Assembly: GCF_018918145.1 (NCBI RefSeq)
Contig: NZ_JAHLPX010000005.1
Coordinates: forward strand, 310,001-374,000
Length of the DNA stretch: 64,000 nt
Direction: 5' to 3'
Origin: Anaerotignum sp. MSJ-24
Lineage (GTDB): Bacteria > Bacillota > Clostridia > Lachnospirales > Anaerotignaceae
This document shows positions 27,530-36,396 of this stretch, one piece after another. Position 1 is the first letter of the stretch. Each line of letters starts with the position of its first letter. The position numbers and the translations under genes were made by a program. The notes below the pieces were generated by a model, which saw only the letters and a list, made by a program, of their open reading frames with translations, ran no database searches and was not told where the DNA came from.

Positions 27530-30238
27530 TTGGGAAGCTATCTTAAAGAACTTATCGAATTAAGAAAAAATTTTGTGAACGCATATGAAAAAATGAAATA
27601 TGCAGAGGCACTTGACTGCGGAAACAAAATTATTGATATTTATAAGAAAAATAATGAAACAGATACGGCTGAATATGCCGAAGACATAAATAATATCGCA
27701 ATACTTTATGATGATATGCACATACCGGAAAAGGCTAAGGGCTATTATCTTGAGGCGGCAGAAATAAAAAAGAAGGTTCTCGGTGAGGACAGTGAAAGCT
27801 ATTATGATACTCTGACCAATCTCGGAACACTTTACAGCATAACCGGAGAATATAAGAATGCAGAAAATATACTTAAAGATATAAGAGATCATGCAAAGGA
27901 AAAGCATGGAATAAATTCCGTTCCGTATATAGAGGCAGTCTATAATCTCGGAAATATGTATGCCGACAACGATAAAAGCGATATGGGCATTACATTTCTT
28001 GCGGAGTCGCTGGAATGTGCAAAGAGAACAAAAGAATGCGACGCAAATATGTTCACCGATATTCATGTAAGCATAGCAGAGGCGGCGGAAAATACCGGAA
28101 ATTACAGAAGAGCCGCAGACGAATATGAAAGAGCGGTAAAAGCAGGCGAAAGAGCCGGAGAAAAAGATACATATTTCAAAATGACTTATCTTATGAATTA
28201 TGCAAATGTTTGTCAGAGCTTGGATAAGTTTTCAGAGGCTGCAGATATTTATATAAAGGCATTGAATATACGCGAAAAAATTATGGACATAAATCATCTT
28301 GATTATATTTCAATGCTAAACGGACTTGCGGCGATTTATACAAAGGACTGTAAGTATGAAAAGGCTCTTGAGGTACATAACAGAATACTCGGAATGATAG
28401 AAAATATGCTTGGCAAAAACCATATATTTTATGGTGATGTGCTGACCAATATAGGTCTTGATTACAGCCGTATGGGCGATTTTAATAAGGCTGTTGAGTA
28501 CCATAACAGGGCATTGAATATAAAGAAAGATGCGGTCGGAGAAAAAAGTATGCACTATACGGCAACACTTATGGCTTTGTCTGAGGTTTACGAAAATATA
28601 GGCAAATATGACAGAGCTATTGAGATACAGGATAAGGTTCTTGAGCTTAAGAGAGATATGTTTGGTGAAGTGAATGAGCAGATACCGGAAATTCTTATTA
28701 ATCTCGGAAGAATTAATATGGAAAAGGGCGAACTGCTTAAGGCACAGGGCTTTATAATGCAGGGTTTGATTATGAGCAAGGAGCTTATGCTTATAACTCC
28801 TGGCAAAATAAGAAGCTATACGGAAAACGTCAGAATAATGGCTGAGGCCTGCTGTAAGAAAAAAGATGTTGATAAAACGATACAGTTCTGCAACAGATAT
28901 TTGGAGCTCAGAAAATCAAAATACGGTGACGAGCACCCTAAATATGCAAGAGCACTGCATTTTTGTGCAGAGCTTTATGAACAGCTCGGCGAAAACGAGA
29001 AGGCCTCAGAATGTCTTGACACTGCCTGCGACATTGCTGAAATGATGATGGGAAACGATACGGTTTTCTGCCGTCAGTGCTATTATCACAGCGGTGCATT
29101 GTTGTATAAGGTTAAGAAATACAATGAGGCGGCAGAAAGACTGAGAAAGGCCGCATCAATGTATAAAAGATATAACGGCAGTGAAGAGGATTTAATAAAA
29201 ATAATGTATCTTCAGGCAAAAACGCAGTATATGCTCGGATTTCCGAGAAAGGCAGACGAATGTGCCTTCAGAGCCGAAGGGGCGGCATCAAGAGCAGGAT
29301 GTAATACCGATTTCATAATAAATGAGCAGATTGCTTATGCAGAGCTTATGCTGAACGGCGGAGATTATGACAAGGCTGCGGAAAAACTTTCGGCTGTTGA
29401 ACAGAAGGTAAAGGAAAGCGGCGAAAATGCCGTTATTTATGAGGTTATGAGCATATATGCGGAGGCATGCTATAACGCTCAGAAGTATGAAGATGCGGCA
29501 TTAAAGGCTGAAAATGCACTTGAGTATGCCAAAACAGGCATTGAAAAAGCGGATATGCTGCTGCTTATGGCAGAGGCACAGCTTAAGCTTGAAAAATATG
29601 ACAAATCGGTGGAATTGCTTGAGAAAAGCAAGAGCCTGATTGAGGCGGACAGCAATGTGTTGGAGAAATATAAAAGCATTGTATATTGTATGCTCGGTGA
29701 GGTATATGGCAATCTTAACGAAACGGAGAAAGCCGACAAGCATTTTGATGAAGGCATAAAAGAGGCGAAAAGCAGAGAAAATATTGATGTCGAGAATTAC
29801 TGTATGTTTCTGGATATGGCGGCGTCTGTGGCAGAAAAAATCGGCAAATACTCAAAGGCTGTTGAATATATAAGCGAAAATGCACTTATGATAAGAAAAA
29901 GTGAAGGCGAGTCGATAAGATTTGCCGAATATATACTCAATTCCGCAAGACTGTACTGCATTCAGAACAGATATGAGGAGTCCATATTGCTTTATGAAAA
30001 GGCTTTGGAAATATACTCAAAGGTTTACGGAGAAAAATCCGATAAGTACATAAATGCTTTTACTGATATGTGCAAGGCACTTGCAGCACTCGGAAAAAAC
30101 GGCGAAGTGATTGAGAAAATCGAAAAGCTCGACTCATACGGAAACCATAAAAAAGAATTAACCGGTATGCTTGCGGAGGCTTATAAAAACACAAAGGCAT
30201 ATAAAAAACTGGTTATGCTGAAATTTAAAGAAAAGTAA
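27530..30238 (+). CDS. Large tetratricopeptide-repeat protein
   Basis: A 902-residue soluble protein made almost entirely of tetratricopeptide repeats (TPR), several of the kinesin-light-chain-like type (for example YYDTLTNLGTLYSITGEY and YGDVLTNIGLDYSRMGDF). No signal peptide, membrane helix or catalytic domain is visible. TPR arrays are protein-protein scaffolds; partners are unknown. TTG 27530 is preferred since GGAGG lies eight bases upstream; TTG 27509 is inside the preceding terminator. It starts right after the recX terminator, so a promoter must lie within or before that hairpin, or read-through occurs. Confidence 0.8.
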   Translation: MGSYLKELIELRKNFVNAYEKMKYAEALDCGNKIIDIYKKNNETDTAEYAEDINNIAILYDDMHIPEKAKGYYLEAAEIKKKVLGEDSESYYDTLTNLGTLYSITGEYKNAENILKDIRDHAKEKHGINSVPYIEAVYNLGNMYADNDKSDMGITFLAESLECAKRTKECDANMFTDIHVSIAEAAENTGNYRRAADEYERAVKAGERAGEKDTYFKMTYLMNYANVCQSLDKFSEAADIYIKALNIREKIMDINHLDYISMLNGLAAIYTKDCKYEKALEVHNRILGMIENMLGKNHIFYGDVLTNIGLDYSRMGDFNKAVEYHNRALNIKKDAVGEKSMHYTATLMALSEVYENIGKYDRAIEIQDKVLELKRDMFGEVNEQIPEILINLGRINMEKGELLKAQGFIMQGLIMSKELMLITPGKIRSYTENVRIMAEACCKKKDVDKTIQFCNRYLELRKSKYGDEHPKYARALHFCAELYEQLGENEKASECLDTACDIAEMMMGNDTVFCRQCYYHSGALLYKVKKYNEAAERLRKAASMYKRYNGSEEDLIKIMYLQAKTQYMLGFPRKADECAFRAEGAASRAGCNTDFIINEQIAYAELMLNGGDYDKAAEKLSAVEQKVKESGENAVIYEVMSIYAEACYNAQKYEDAALKAENALEYAKTGIEKADMLLLMAEAQLKLEKYDKSVELLEKSKSLIEADSNVLEKYKSIVYCMLGEVYGNLNETEKADKHFDEGIKEAKSRENIDVENYCMFLDMAASVAEKIGKYSKAVEYISENALMIRKSEGESIRFAEYILNSARLYCIQNRYEESILLYEKALEIYSKVYGEKSDKYINAFTDMCKALAALGKNGEVIEKIEKLDSYGNHKKELTGMLAEAYKNTKAYKKLVMLKFKEK

Positions 30239-30271
30239 GTATTTTAAATTAAAACCATATATCAAATAAAA

Positions 30272-30300
30272 TTGAAAAATATTACAATGTAGTATATAAT
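30272..30300 (+). promoter_or_regulatory. Promoter for the secreted CAN-like protein
   Basis: TTGAAA (30272-30277), 17 bp, TATAAT (30295-30300), 45 bases before the TTG start. Confidence 0.7.
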
Positions 30301-30345
30301 TAGATTAGTTGCTTTATAGATGTTTTGTACAAAGGAGAGATTACT

Positions 30346-31797
30346 TTGAGAACATTAAAAAGATTATGGGCAGTTTTGATTATGGTTTTAATTATTGTGC
30401 CGGGAAACTGCGTTAATGCTTTTGCCGACAGCATTAATGTTGTATCTGACGGAAAAGATGTCACATTGGGTACTGAACCGATAGTATCAAACGGAATTGC
30501 ATATGTTTCATTGGAGGATTTTGCCGTAAATGCTCTCGGAATTAAAAATATAACTTACGGAACTTCGTATAATCAGGTTGAAATTTCGATAAATGGATTT
30601 AAGACATTAAACTTTAACAAAGCTCAAAAGTCGATAGAACTGTACAAAATCGGCAATAATACAATTAACAAAATTATACTTAATGAGCCATACAGATTTT
30701 TGACATACGGCAATAATGTTCTGGCTTCGTTAGATACAATAGAGGCTTGCTTTGACTGTACTGTAAGATATAATCCGGAACAGCAGAAAATAAAAGTTAA
30801 TAAAAACGGATATTCATTCTGTGTTTCTAATAACTTTAACAGTGAAGAAATAGCTTTAAATGCTGGCGAAAAGGCATATTTCAATATAAGCGGACTGGAT
30901 TACAATGCCAATTTAAAGTATGCTGTTGTTGATATGGCAAATAACACGGTACTTATAAATTACGGAGTTACGTTTGATGCTGTGTCAAAATGTGTAACTG
31001 CCGTTAATTCCGGCGATTATGGACTGATTATCAGCTATTCCGACTTTGATACTCCTTATGCAGAACACAGCGGAGAAAAAATATCTGTGGACACAGGAGT
31101 ATATGCCGTTTTGATTCATGTAAACGGCAATCCTATACCGGATTATATGAAAACCTCGAATTTTCCTGCCGGAACAGTGCAAAGCGAGAAAACAATTCCG
31201 CTCTATTCCGCAGACGGAAGAATAAGATATACCTTGGAGTCAGAAGTTGAGGCATATAAAAAGGTCGGCTGGTATGAAAGCTGTCCGATAGTCGGAAAAA
31301 CAGTATGGATTAACGACTTATGTCTGCCATATTCGGATTTTCCGTATGATTCCGAATATATGTCGAAGAGAACAGTGTGGAAATTGGATACTATATCCGG
31401 TTTTAATGTGGATAATTTAGAAAAAATAAATGACAATCAATATAAAATAAAGGAGTTTTATTTCTGGGAAGATAATAAAAGAGTAGCTATTAATTCTGAT
31501 ATTTTGTTTACAGGAGAAGATTATAGAATAAATTCGTATTGCATTGCAAGTTGGGATAATCCGAAGAATGTTTATAAGCTGTCTGATGATGAATGGAATG
31601 GCATTCAGAACGGAAAGGTATGGGTAGGAATGTCAAAAACAGCATTCCAACTTTTGGGCTATACAATGCCGGACGCAGTTAATTCAAGAAACACTCTTTA
31701 TGGAATATATGATGAATATGTGTACAGATATAATTATTCATCGGATACATATTATTTTTTAAACGGTTATTTAACGGAATTTAATATTAATTATTAA
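30346..31797 (+). CDS. Secreted protein with copper-amine-oxidase-N-like domain
   Basis: A 483-residue exported protein. A signal peptide (KRLWAVLIMVLIIVPG...NAFA, about residues 4-27) is followed by a region like the copper amine oxidase N-terminal (CAN) domain (about 30-165, pattern of short strands such as GIAYVSLEDFAVNALGI) used as a cell-surface module. The remaining 300 residues are rich in Tyr, Asn and Trp and match nothing I know. TTG 30346 follows AAAGGAGAG; an in-frame TTG at 30325 lacks a site. It has its own promoter; no terminator is seen before rplU. Confidence 0.75.
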   Translation: MRTLKRLWAVLIMVLIIVPGNCVNAFADSINVVSDGKDVTLGTEPIVSNGIAYVSLEDFAVNALGIKNITYGTSYNQVEISINGFKTLNFNKAQKSIELYKIGNNTINKIILNEPYRFLTYGNNVLASLDTIEACFDCTVRYNPEQQKIKVNKNGYSFCVSNNFNSEEIALNAGEKAYFNISGLDYNANLKYAVVDMANNTVLINYGVTFDAVSKCVTAVNSGDYGLIISYSDFDTPYAEHSGEKISVDTGVYAVLIHVNGNPIPDYMKTSNFPAGTVQSEKTIPLYSADGRIRYTLESEVEAYKKVGWYESCPIVGKTVWINDLCLPYSDFPYDSEYMSKRTVWKLDTISGFNVDNLEKINDNQYKIKEFYFWEDNKRVAINSDILFTGEDYRINSYCIASWDNPKNVYKLSDDEWNGIQNGKVWVGMSKTAFQLLGYTMPDAVNSRNTLYGIYDEYVYRYNYSSDTYYFLNGYLTEFNINY

Positions 31798-31815
31798 GAA
31801 AAAGCTATATAAATA

Positions 31816-31844
31816 TTGACATATACCAATGTTGATGTTATTAT
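31816..31844 (+). promoter_or_regulatory. Promoter for rplU-prp-rpmA
   Basis: TTGACA (31816-31821), 17 bp, TATTAT (31839-31844). Confidence 0.65.
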
Positions 31845-31849
31845 AATCA

Positions 31850-31937
31850 AGTGTGTTCAGCCGCACGAAGAGGTTTGAAATTCCGACAAAGGGTTGGAAT
31901 ACCGTATTCGGCGAGTAAATTGCGAGGAGGTGTATGT
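31850..31937 (+). promoter_or_regulatory. Candidate L21 leader (autoregulatory r-protein leader)
   Basis: The untranslated leader between promoter and rplU holds a compact GC-richer stretch with ATTCC/GGAAT (31880s-31900s) and CCG/CGG pairings ending at GAGGAGG. Position and size fit the L21 leader of Firmicutes, but I match it by context, not by alignment. Confidence 0.55.
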
Positions 31938-32249
31938 ATGTACGCAATTATCGAAACAGGTGGAAAACAGTACAAAGTAACTGAAGGAAGCATGATCAAG
32001 GTTGAGAAGCTTGCTGTTGAAGCAGGTACAGCTTATGCTTTTGATAAAGTTCTTGTTGTTTCAGACGATAACGGAGTTAAAGTTGGTGCTCCTTACGTTG
32101 AAGGTGCAAAGGTTAACGCAACTGTAATCGGCGATGGCAAAGCAAAGAAGGTTATTATCTACAAATATAAACCTAAAAAAGGCTTCCATAAGAAAAACGG
32201 TCACAGACAGCCTTACACAATGCTTAAGATTAATTCAATCGCTCTTTAA
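31938..32249 (+). CDS. rplU: 50S ribosomal protein L21
   Basis: A 103-residue ribosomal protein, beginning [14 protein letters not shown], the L21 signature. The C-terminal basic block [15 protein letters not shown] contacts 23S rRNA. ATG 31938 is placed by GAGGAGG; reading upstream in frame is rejected because that is the structured leader. It heads the conserved rplU-prp-rpmA operon. Codon use is strongly biased, as expected. Confidence 0.98.
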   Translation: MYAIIETGGKQYKVTEGSMIKVEKLAVEAGTAYAFDKVLVVSDDNGVKVGAPYVEGAKVNATVIGDGKAKKVIIYKYKPKKGFHKKNGHRQPYTMLKINSIAL

Positions 32250-32254
32250 TTATT

Positions 32255-32596
32255 ATGATACGAGTAAAAATATTTCGTAATAATTCAGGAGATATTTACG
32301 GCTTCCGTCTTACGGGACACGCTGACTATGCAAAAAGCGGCAGAGATATTGTCTGCTCGGCGGTGTCGGTGCTTACGGTCAATACGATTAATTCCATTGA
32401 GCGTTTTACCGATGAACATTTCAGTTGTGAAACCGATGATAAAAAAGGCGGATATTTGGAATTGGTGCTCCCGGCCGTTAAGGACGGAGAACACAATCAT
32501 GATGTTCAGCTTTTGCTTGATGCAATGCTGGGCGGACTAAACGACATTGAAAATGAATACAGTCGTTATATATCGATAAACGAGGAGGTGCTCTAA
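32255..32596 (+). CDS. prp: Ribosomal-processing cysteine protease Prp
   Basis: A 113-residue cysteine protease that removes the N-terminal extension of ribosomal protein L27. Catalytic residues H22 (GHADYA) and C34 (DIVCSAVS) are both present. Homolog of YsxB in Bacillus. It lies between rplU and rpmA, five bases after the first, and the L27 start follows the prp stop directly. The L27 here carries the matching cleavable extension, so the pair is a working set. Confidence 0.95.
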   Translation: MIRVKIFRNNSGDIYGFRLTGHADYAKSGRDIVCSAVSVLTVNTINSIERFTDEHFSCETDDKKGGYLELVLPAVKDGEHNHDVQLLLDAMLGGLNDIENEYSRYISINEEVL

Positions 32597-32896
32597 ATGT
32601 TAAAATTAAACCTTCAGCTTTTCGCTCATAAAAAAGGTATGGGTTCTACAAAGAACGGTCGTGACTCTAAGTCAAAAAGACTTGGTGCTAAACGTGCAGA
32701 CGGACAGATCGTAAGAGCCGGCAATATCTTATATACACAGAGGGGAACAAAAATTCATCCCGGTATCAACGTAGGCATCGGCGGAAACGATTCACTCTTT
32801 GCTCTTGTTGATGGACGTGTAAAATACGAAAGAAAAGGCAGAGACAAAAAACAGGTTTCTGTTTATCCCGTTGAAACAGTGGAAATCGCAGAATAA
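32597..32896 (+). CDS. rpmA: 50S ribosomal protein L27 with Prp-cleaved extension
   Basis: A 99-residue ribosomal protein located near the peptidyl transferase centre. The N-terminus [14 protein letters not shown] carries the Firmicutes extension that Prp cuts off (about nine residues), exposing the mature Ala/His-Lys-Lys-Gly end; GSTKNGRDS follows. The ATG is flush with the prp stop, and the ribosome site GAGGAGG lies in the prp 3' end. Followed by a terminator. Confidence 0.98.
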   Translation: MLKLNLQLFAHKKGMGSTKNGRDSKSKRLGAKRADGQIVRAGNILYTQRGTKIHPGINVGIGGNDSLFALVDGRVKYERKGRDKKQVSVYPVETVEIAE

Positions 32897-32903
32897 TCAA
32901 GTT

Positions 32904-32940
32904 GAAGGTTTCAAATCCAGTATTTGAAACCTTCTTTTGT
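32904..32940 (+). terminator. Terminator of rplU-prp-rpmA
   Basis: A 12-bp perfect repeat GAAGGTTTCAAA (32904-32915) and TTTGAAACCTTC (32923-32934), then TTTTGT. Confidence 0.9.
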
Positions 32941-33030
32941 CTTAAGCTGATCAGAGTTTTATACCGAAATGACAGCATAGGTGATTAATTCTGATGAACT
33001 TAAGGTATGATAGTTAAGAGGTGAATAAAA

Positions 33031-34308
33031 ATGTTCGTAGATAGAGTTAAAATTCATGTAAAAGGCGGCGACGGCGGTGACGGCTTCGTATCTTTTTACA
33101 GAGCAAAATACATTACACATGGTGGCCCGGACGGCGGTGACGGTGGAAAAGGCGGCAGTGTTATATTCGTCGGTGACGACAGCATGAACACGCTTATGGA
33201 TTTCAGATACAAAAGAATGTTCAAGGCTGAGCCGGGACAGGCAGGAGCAAAAAGAAATCGTTTCGGAAAAGACGGAGAGGACATAATCATAAAGGTTCCT
33301 AAAGGAACAGTTATACGTGAGGCGTCCACAAACAAGATAATGGCGGATATTGCCACAAGCAATGAGCCCGTTGTGCTTATAAAAGGCGGAAAGGGCGGCA
33401 GAGGAAACCAGCACTTTGCAACGCCGACAAGACAGGCTCCAAGATATGCAGAGCCGGGACAGAAATCTAAGGAATACGATGTTATACTTGAGCTTAAGCT
33501 TATTGCTGATGTCGGACTTATCGGTTTCCCTAATGTAGGAAAGTCAACATTCCTTTCAATGGTTACAAACGCAAATCCTAAAATTGCAAACTATCACTTC
33601 ACAACACTTTCGCCTAACTTAGGTGTTGTACAGCTCAATTCCGGCAAGGATTTTGTTCTTGCGGATATTCCCGGTATTGTTGAAGGTGCAAGCCAGGGCG
33701 TAGGACTCGGAATAGAATTTCTCCGTCATGTTGAAAGAACAAAGGCTTTCATACACGTTGTTGATGCGGCGGCAATCGAAGGTGATGATCCTGTTGAAAA
33801 TGTTAAGAAGATAAATAACGAAATCATTAGCTATAATCCGGAGCTTGCAAAGCGTCCGCAGGTAATTGCGGCAAACAAGACCGATATTCCTGGTTCGGAG
33901 GAAAATGTCGCAAGACTTAAGGCTGAATTTGAACCGCAGGGCATTAAGGTAATTCCGATATCGGCGGCAACAAACACAGGACTTAATGCTGTTATTGAAG
34001 AAGTAAGAAAAATTCTTGACGATTATCCCGATGATATTGTATTTGAACCGGAGTATGAAGAGTTTGACGACGTTTCAGCTGGCAATGAGCCTTATACAAT
34101 AGAAGTATTTGACGGAAATTACTACGTTGTATCCGGTGTCGGTGTCGAAAAGATGATGGGCTATACAAATCTTGAGGACGAAAACGGCTTTGCATTCTTC
34201 CAGAGATACCTCAGAGAAAAGGGCATTATAGAGGCTCTTGAAAAGAAGGGTATCAAGGAAGGCGACACAGTCCGTATATACGACCTTGAATTTACTTTCT
34301 ATAAATAA
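33031..34308 (+). CDS. obgE: GTPase ObgE (CgtA)
   Basis: A 425-residue essential GTPase for 50S maturation and stress control. The glycine-rich Obg domain (1-157, repeats such as GGDGGDG) is followed by the GTPase domain with G1 GFPNVGKST at 165-173, G3 DIPG near 214 and G4 NKTD near 283, then the C-terminal OCT domain (about 345-425), so this is the long form. AAGAGGTGA precedes the ATG. It sits in the usual position after rpmA. Confidence 0.97.
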   Translation: MFVDRVKIHVKGGDGGDGFVSFYRAKYITHGGPDGGDGGKGGSVIFVGDDSMNTLMDFRYKRMFKAEPGQAGAKRNRFGKDGEDIIIKVPKGTVIREASTNKIMADIATSNEPVVLIKGGKGGRGNQHFATPTRQAPRYAEPGQKSKEYDVILELKLIADVGLIGFPNVGKSTFLSMVTNANPKIANYHFTTLSPNLGVVQLNSGKDFVLADIPGIVEGASQGVGLGIEFLRHVERTKAFIHVVDAAAIEGDDPVENVKKINNEIISYNPELAKRPQVIAANKTDIPGSEENVARLKAEFEPQGIKVIPISAATNTGLNAVIEEVRKILDDYPDDIVFEPEYEEFDDVSAGNEPYTIEVFDGNYYVVSGVGVEKMMGYTNLEDENGFAFFQRYLREKGIIEALEKKGIKEGDTVRIYDLEFTFYK

Positions 34309-34316
34309 AACAAAAG

Positions 34317-34350
34317 ACGCTTTGTATTCAGCCGAAACAAAGCGTTTTTA
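34317..34350 (+). terminator. Terminator of obgE
   Basis: ACGCTTTGT (34317-34325) pairs with ACAAAGCGT (34337-34345), then TTTTTATT. Confidence 0.85.
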
Positions 34351-34361
34351 TTAATGATTTA

Positions 34362-34390
34362 TTGCAAAAAACGATTTTGTTGGATATACT
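34362..34390 (+). promoter_or_regulatory. Promoter for yhbY-nadD-yqeK-rsfS
   Basis: TTGCAA (34362-34367), 17 bp, TATACT (34385-34390), right after the obgE terminator. Confidence 0.7.
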
Positions 34391-34420
34391 TAGAATGATA
34401 TAAAAGAATAGGAGAGAACT

Positions 34421-34723
34421 ATGTTAACAAGTAAACAGAGAGCTTATCTCAGAAGCATGGCAAACGGACTTGAAACAATTTTTCATATAGGCAAAAGCGG
34501 TGTTACACCCGAACTTACAGATGCGGTGGACAATGCACTTGAAGCAAGAGAACTTGTGAAAATCAATATACTTGACAACTGCCTTATGGGCACAAGAGAA
34601 GCGGCACAGATAATTGCCGAAAGAACACACGCTGATGTTGTTCAGGTTATCGGAAATAAATTTGTTCTTTACAGACAGGCTAAAAAGCCGTCTATAGAGC
34701 TTCCTAAAACAAAAAAGGATTGA
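34421..34723 (+). CDS. yhbY: Ribosome assembly RNA-binding protein YhbY
   Basis: A 100-residue CRM-domain protein that binds pre-50S rRNA. The family start LTSKQRAYLRSMA and the IGKSGVT segment, equivalent to the GxxG loop, are visible, and the C-terminal part has VVQVIGNKFVLYR. It is the first gene of a ribosome-and-NAD housekeeping operon (yhbY-nadD-yqeK-rsfS) that is widely conserved in Firmicutes. AGGAGAG precedes the ATG. Confidence 0.94.
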   Translation: MLTSKQRAYLRSMANGLETIFHIGKSGVTPELTDAVDNALEARELVKINILDNCLMGTREAAQIIAERTHADVVQVIGNKFVLYRQAKKPSIELPKTKKD

Positions 34724-34728
34724 TACGG

Positions 34729-35361
34729 TTGGGTAAAGCGGATTTCAAAAAATACAAAAGCATAGCGATTATGGGCGGAGCATTTGATCCTCCGCATTTC
34801 GGACATTTTGTTACGGCACAGACGGTTTATGACAGCTTTGATGTTGATAAGGTTATCATAATGCCGCTGGGAGATGCACCGCACAAGGCAAACAGCCGCA
34901 CAAAGGCTGAGGACAGATACAATATGGTGCTTGCCGGAATAGACGACAACGCTGCTTTTGACATTTCCGATATGGAAATAAACCGCAAAGGAAAGACGTA
35001 TACCGTTGATACAATAGCCGAAATAAAGAAAATCAATCCGGAGCTTAAGATATATTTTGTTATAGGAGCAGATGAGGCAAAAATGCTCGATACATGGCAT
35101 GAGCCGGAAAGACTGCTTAAAATGTGCAGCTTTATTGCCGTATCACGTCCCGGCTTTGACAGAAACGAGCTTATTAAAATCGTTGATGAGGTAAGAAAAA
35201 AATACTGCTGTGATATTCACTATATTGATGTTCCGGCACTGGATATATCCTCCTCCGATTTAAGAGAGAAAATATCGGAAGGTAAGTCAATAAAATATCT
35301 TGTTCCGGATAAAACGGAAAAATATATCAATGAGCATAATTTATATAGAAGGTGTAATTAA
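34729..35361 (+). CDS. nadD: Nicotinate-nucleotide adenylyltransferase
   Basis: A 210-residue enzyme that adenylates nicotinate mononucleotide in NAD synthesis. The nucleotidyltransferase motif GGAFDPPHFGH (HxGH type) begins near residue 14, and ISSSDLRE (the ISSTxIR motif) lies near 170. The start is TTG; 34729 is preferred over TTG 34720 because AAAAGG is about ten bases upstream of the former and too close to the latter. One base separates its stop from yqeK's ATG. Confidence 0.95.
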   Translation: MGKADFKKYKSIAIMGGAFDPPHFGHFVTAQTVYDSFDVDKVIIMPLGDAPHKANSRTKAEDRYNMVLAGIDDNAAFDISDMEINRKGKTYTVDTIAEIKKINPELKIYFVIGADEAKMLDTWHEPERLLKMCSFIAVSRPGFDRNELIKIVDEVRKKYCCDIHYIDVPALDISSSDLREKISEGKSIKYLVPDKTEKYINEHNLYRRCN

Positions 35362-35940
35362 ATGTTATCTGTTGATGTTATAAAAGAAAAACTTCAGTCG
35401 GCACTTTCGATTGATAGATATATTCATACGCTCGGCGTTGCGGAAGAGGCACAGAAGCTTGCCGCAGTATACGGTGATGCGGAGCTTGTAAAAAAAGCCG
35501 AATATGCCGGACTTCTGCACGACTGTGCAAAGGACTATCCCGACGACATGAAAAAGCGTTTCTGCAAGGAATATCATGTTCCGGTTGATGACGTTATGAA
35601 AAAACAGCTCGGACTTATTCATCCGTTTCTCGGTGCAGAGGTGGCAAAAAGAGAGTACGGCGTTGAGGATGAGGATATAATAGGTGCGATAAGATGGCAT
35701 ACGACAGGAAAGCCGGAAATGACTGTGCTTGAAAAAATAGTGTTCATTGCCGATTACATCGAGCCGAACAGAAAGCCTTTTGACGGACTTGAAAAGGCAA
35801 GAAAACTTGCTTATGAGAACCTTGACAAGGCTATGGCATATATTCTTGAAAGCACTATTGAATATGTTAAAGAAAGAAACAGAGCGCTTCACCCGTATTC
35901 GGTTGAGGCACTCGAATACTATAAAAGAATTACCGAATAA
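35362..35940 (+). CDS. yqeK: HD-domain Ap4A hydrolase YqeK
   Basis: A 192-residue HD-domain phosphohydrolase; the YqeK family cleaves diadenosine tetraphosphate symmetrically. The metal-binding residues are in RYIHTLGVAEEA (first His) and LLHDCAKD (the HD pair), and a later RWHTTG supplies another His. It follows nadD directly and precedes rsfS by 11 bases, the conserved order in Firmicutes. Confidence 0.94.
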   Translation: MLSVDVIKEKLQSALSIDRYIHTLGVAEEAQKLAAVYGDAELVKKAEYAGLLHDCAKDYPDDMKKRFCKEYHVPVDDVMKKQLGLIHPFLGAEVAKREYGVEDEDIIGAIRWHTTGKPEMTVLEKIVFIADYIEPNRKPFDGLEKARKLAYENLDKAMAYILESTIEYVKERNRALHPYSVEALEYYKRITE

Positions 35941-35951
35941 GGAGGAAATAT

Positions 35952-36302
35952 ATGAACGAAGAATTACACAACGAAGCGTTAAAGATGGCCGAAATCGCAA
36001 AAGAGGCTCTTGATGATAAAATGGGTGAGGATATAAAGGTACTTGACCTTTCGGGCTTAAGCAACATTGCCGATTTCTTTGTTATCGGCAGCGGAAGCAA
36101 TCCTAACCAGGTAAGAGCTATGGCAGACAGTGCAAACGAAAAGCTTTTTAAAGCCGGATATAAGCTTCATCATTCGGAAGGATATTCCGGCGGAGCCTGG
36201 ATACTTCTTGATTACGGCAATCTTATAATCCATATTTTTGACAGAGAACAGCGTTCGTTCTACAGTCTTGAAAGAATCTGGGGCGACGCAAAAGAATGCT
36301 GA
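35952..36302 (+). CDS. rsfS: Ribosomal silencing factor RsfS
   Basis: A 116-residue protein that binds L14 and blocks subunit joining when nutrients are scarce. Typical blocks are KVLDLSGLSNIADFFVIGSG near residue 30, the GYSGGAWILLDYGNLIIHIF stretch and RSFYSLERIWGDA at the end. AAGGAGG precedes the ATG. It is the last gene of the yhbY operon; no strong terminator is visible before aspS. Confidence 0.95.
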   Translation: MNEELHNEALKMAEIAKEALDDKMGEDIKVLDLSGLSNIADFFVIGSGSNPNQVRAMADSANEKLFKAGYKLHHSEGYSGGAWILLDYGNLIIHIFDREQRSFYSLERIWGDAKEC

Positions 36303-36317
36303 TAAACAGGTTTATTA

Positions 36318-36345
36318 TTGAATTTTGACATAATAATGATATACT
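36318..36345 (+). promoter_or_regulatory. Promoter for aspS
   Basis: TTGAAT (36318-36323), 16 bp, TATACT (36340-36345). The 94-base gap is too short for a T-box. Confidence 0.5.
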
Positions 36346-36396
36346 GTTCTTAGTGCGTTAAATTTTAATACTATTGTTTTAAGGAGATAAATTACT

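Noticed and set aside
27560-28066. A hydrophobic 168-codon minus-strand frame inside the TPR gene
   Set aside because: Antisense shadow of a repeat gene; no promoter or ribosome site.
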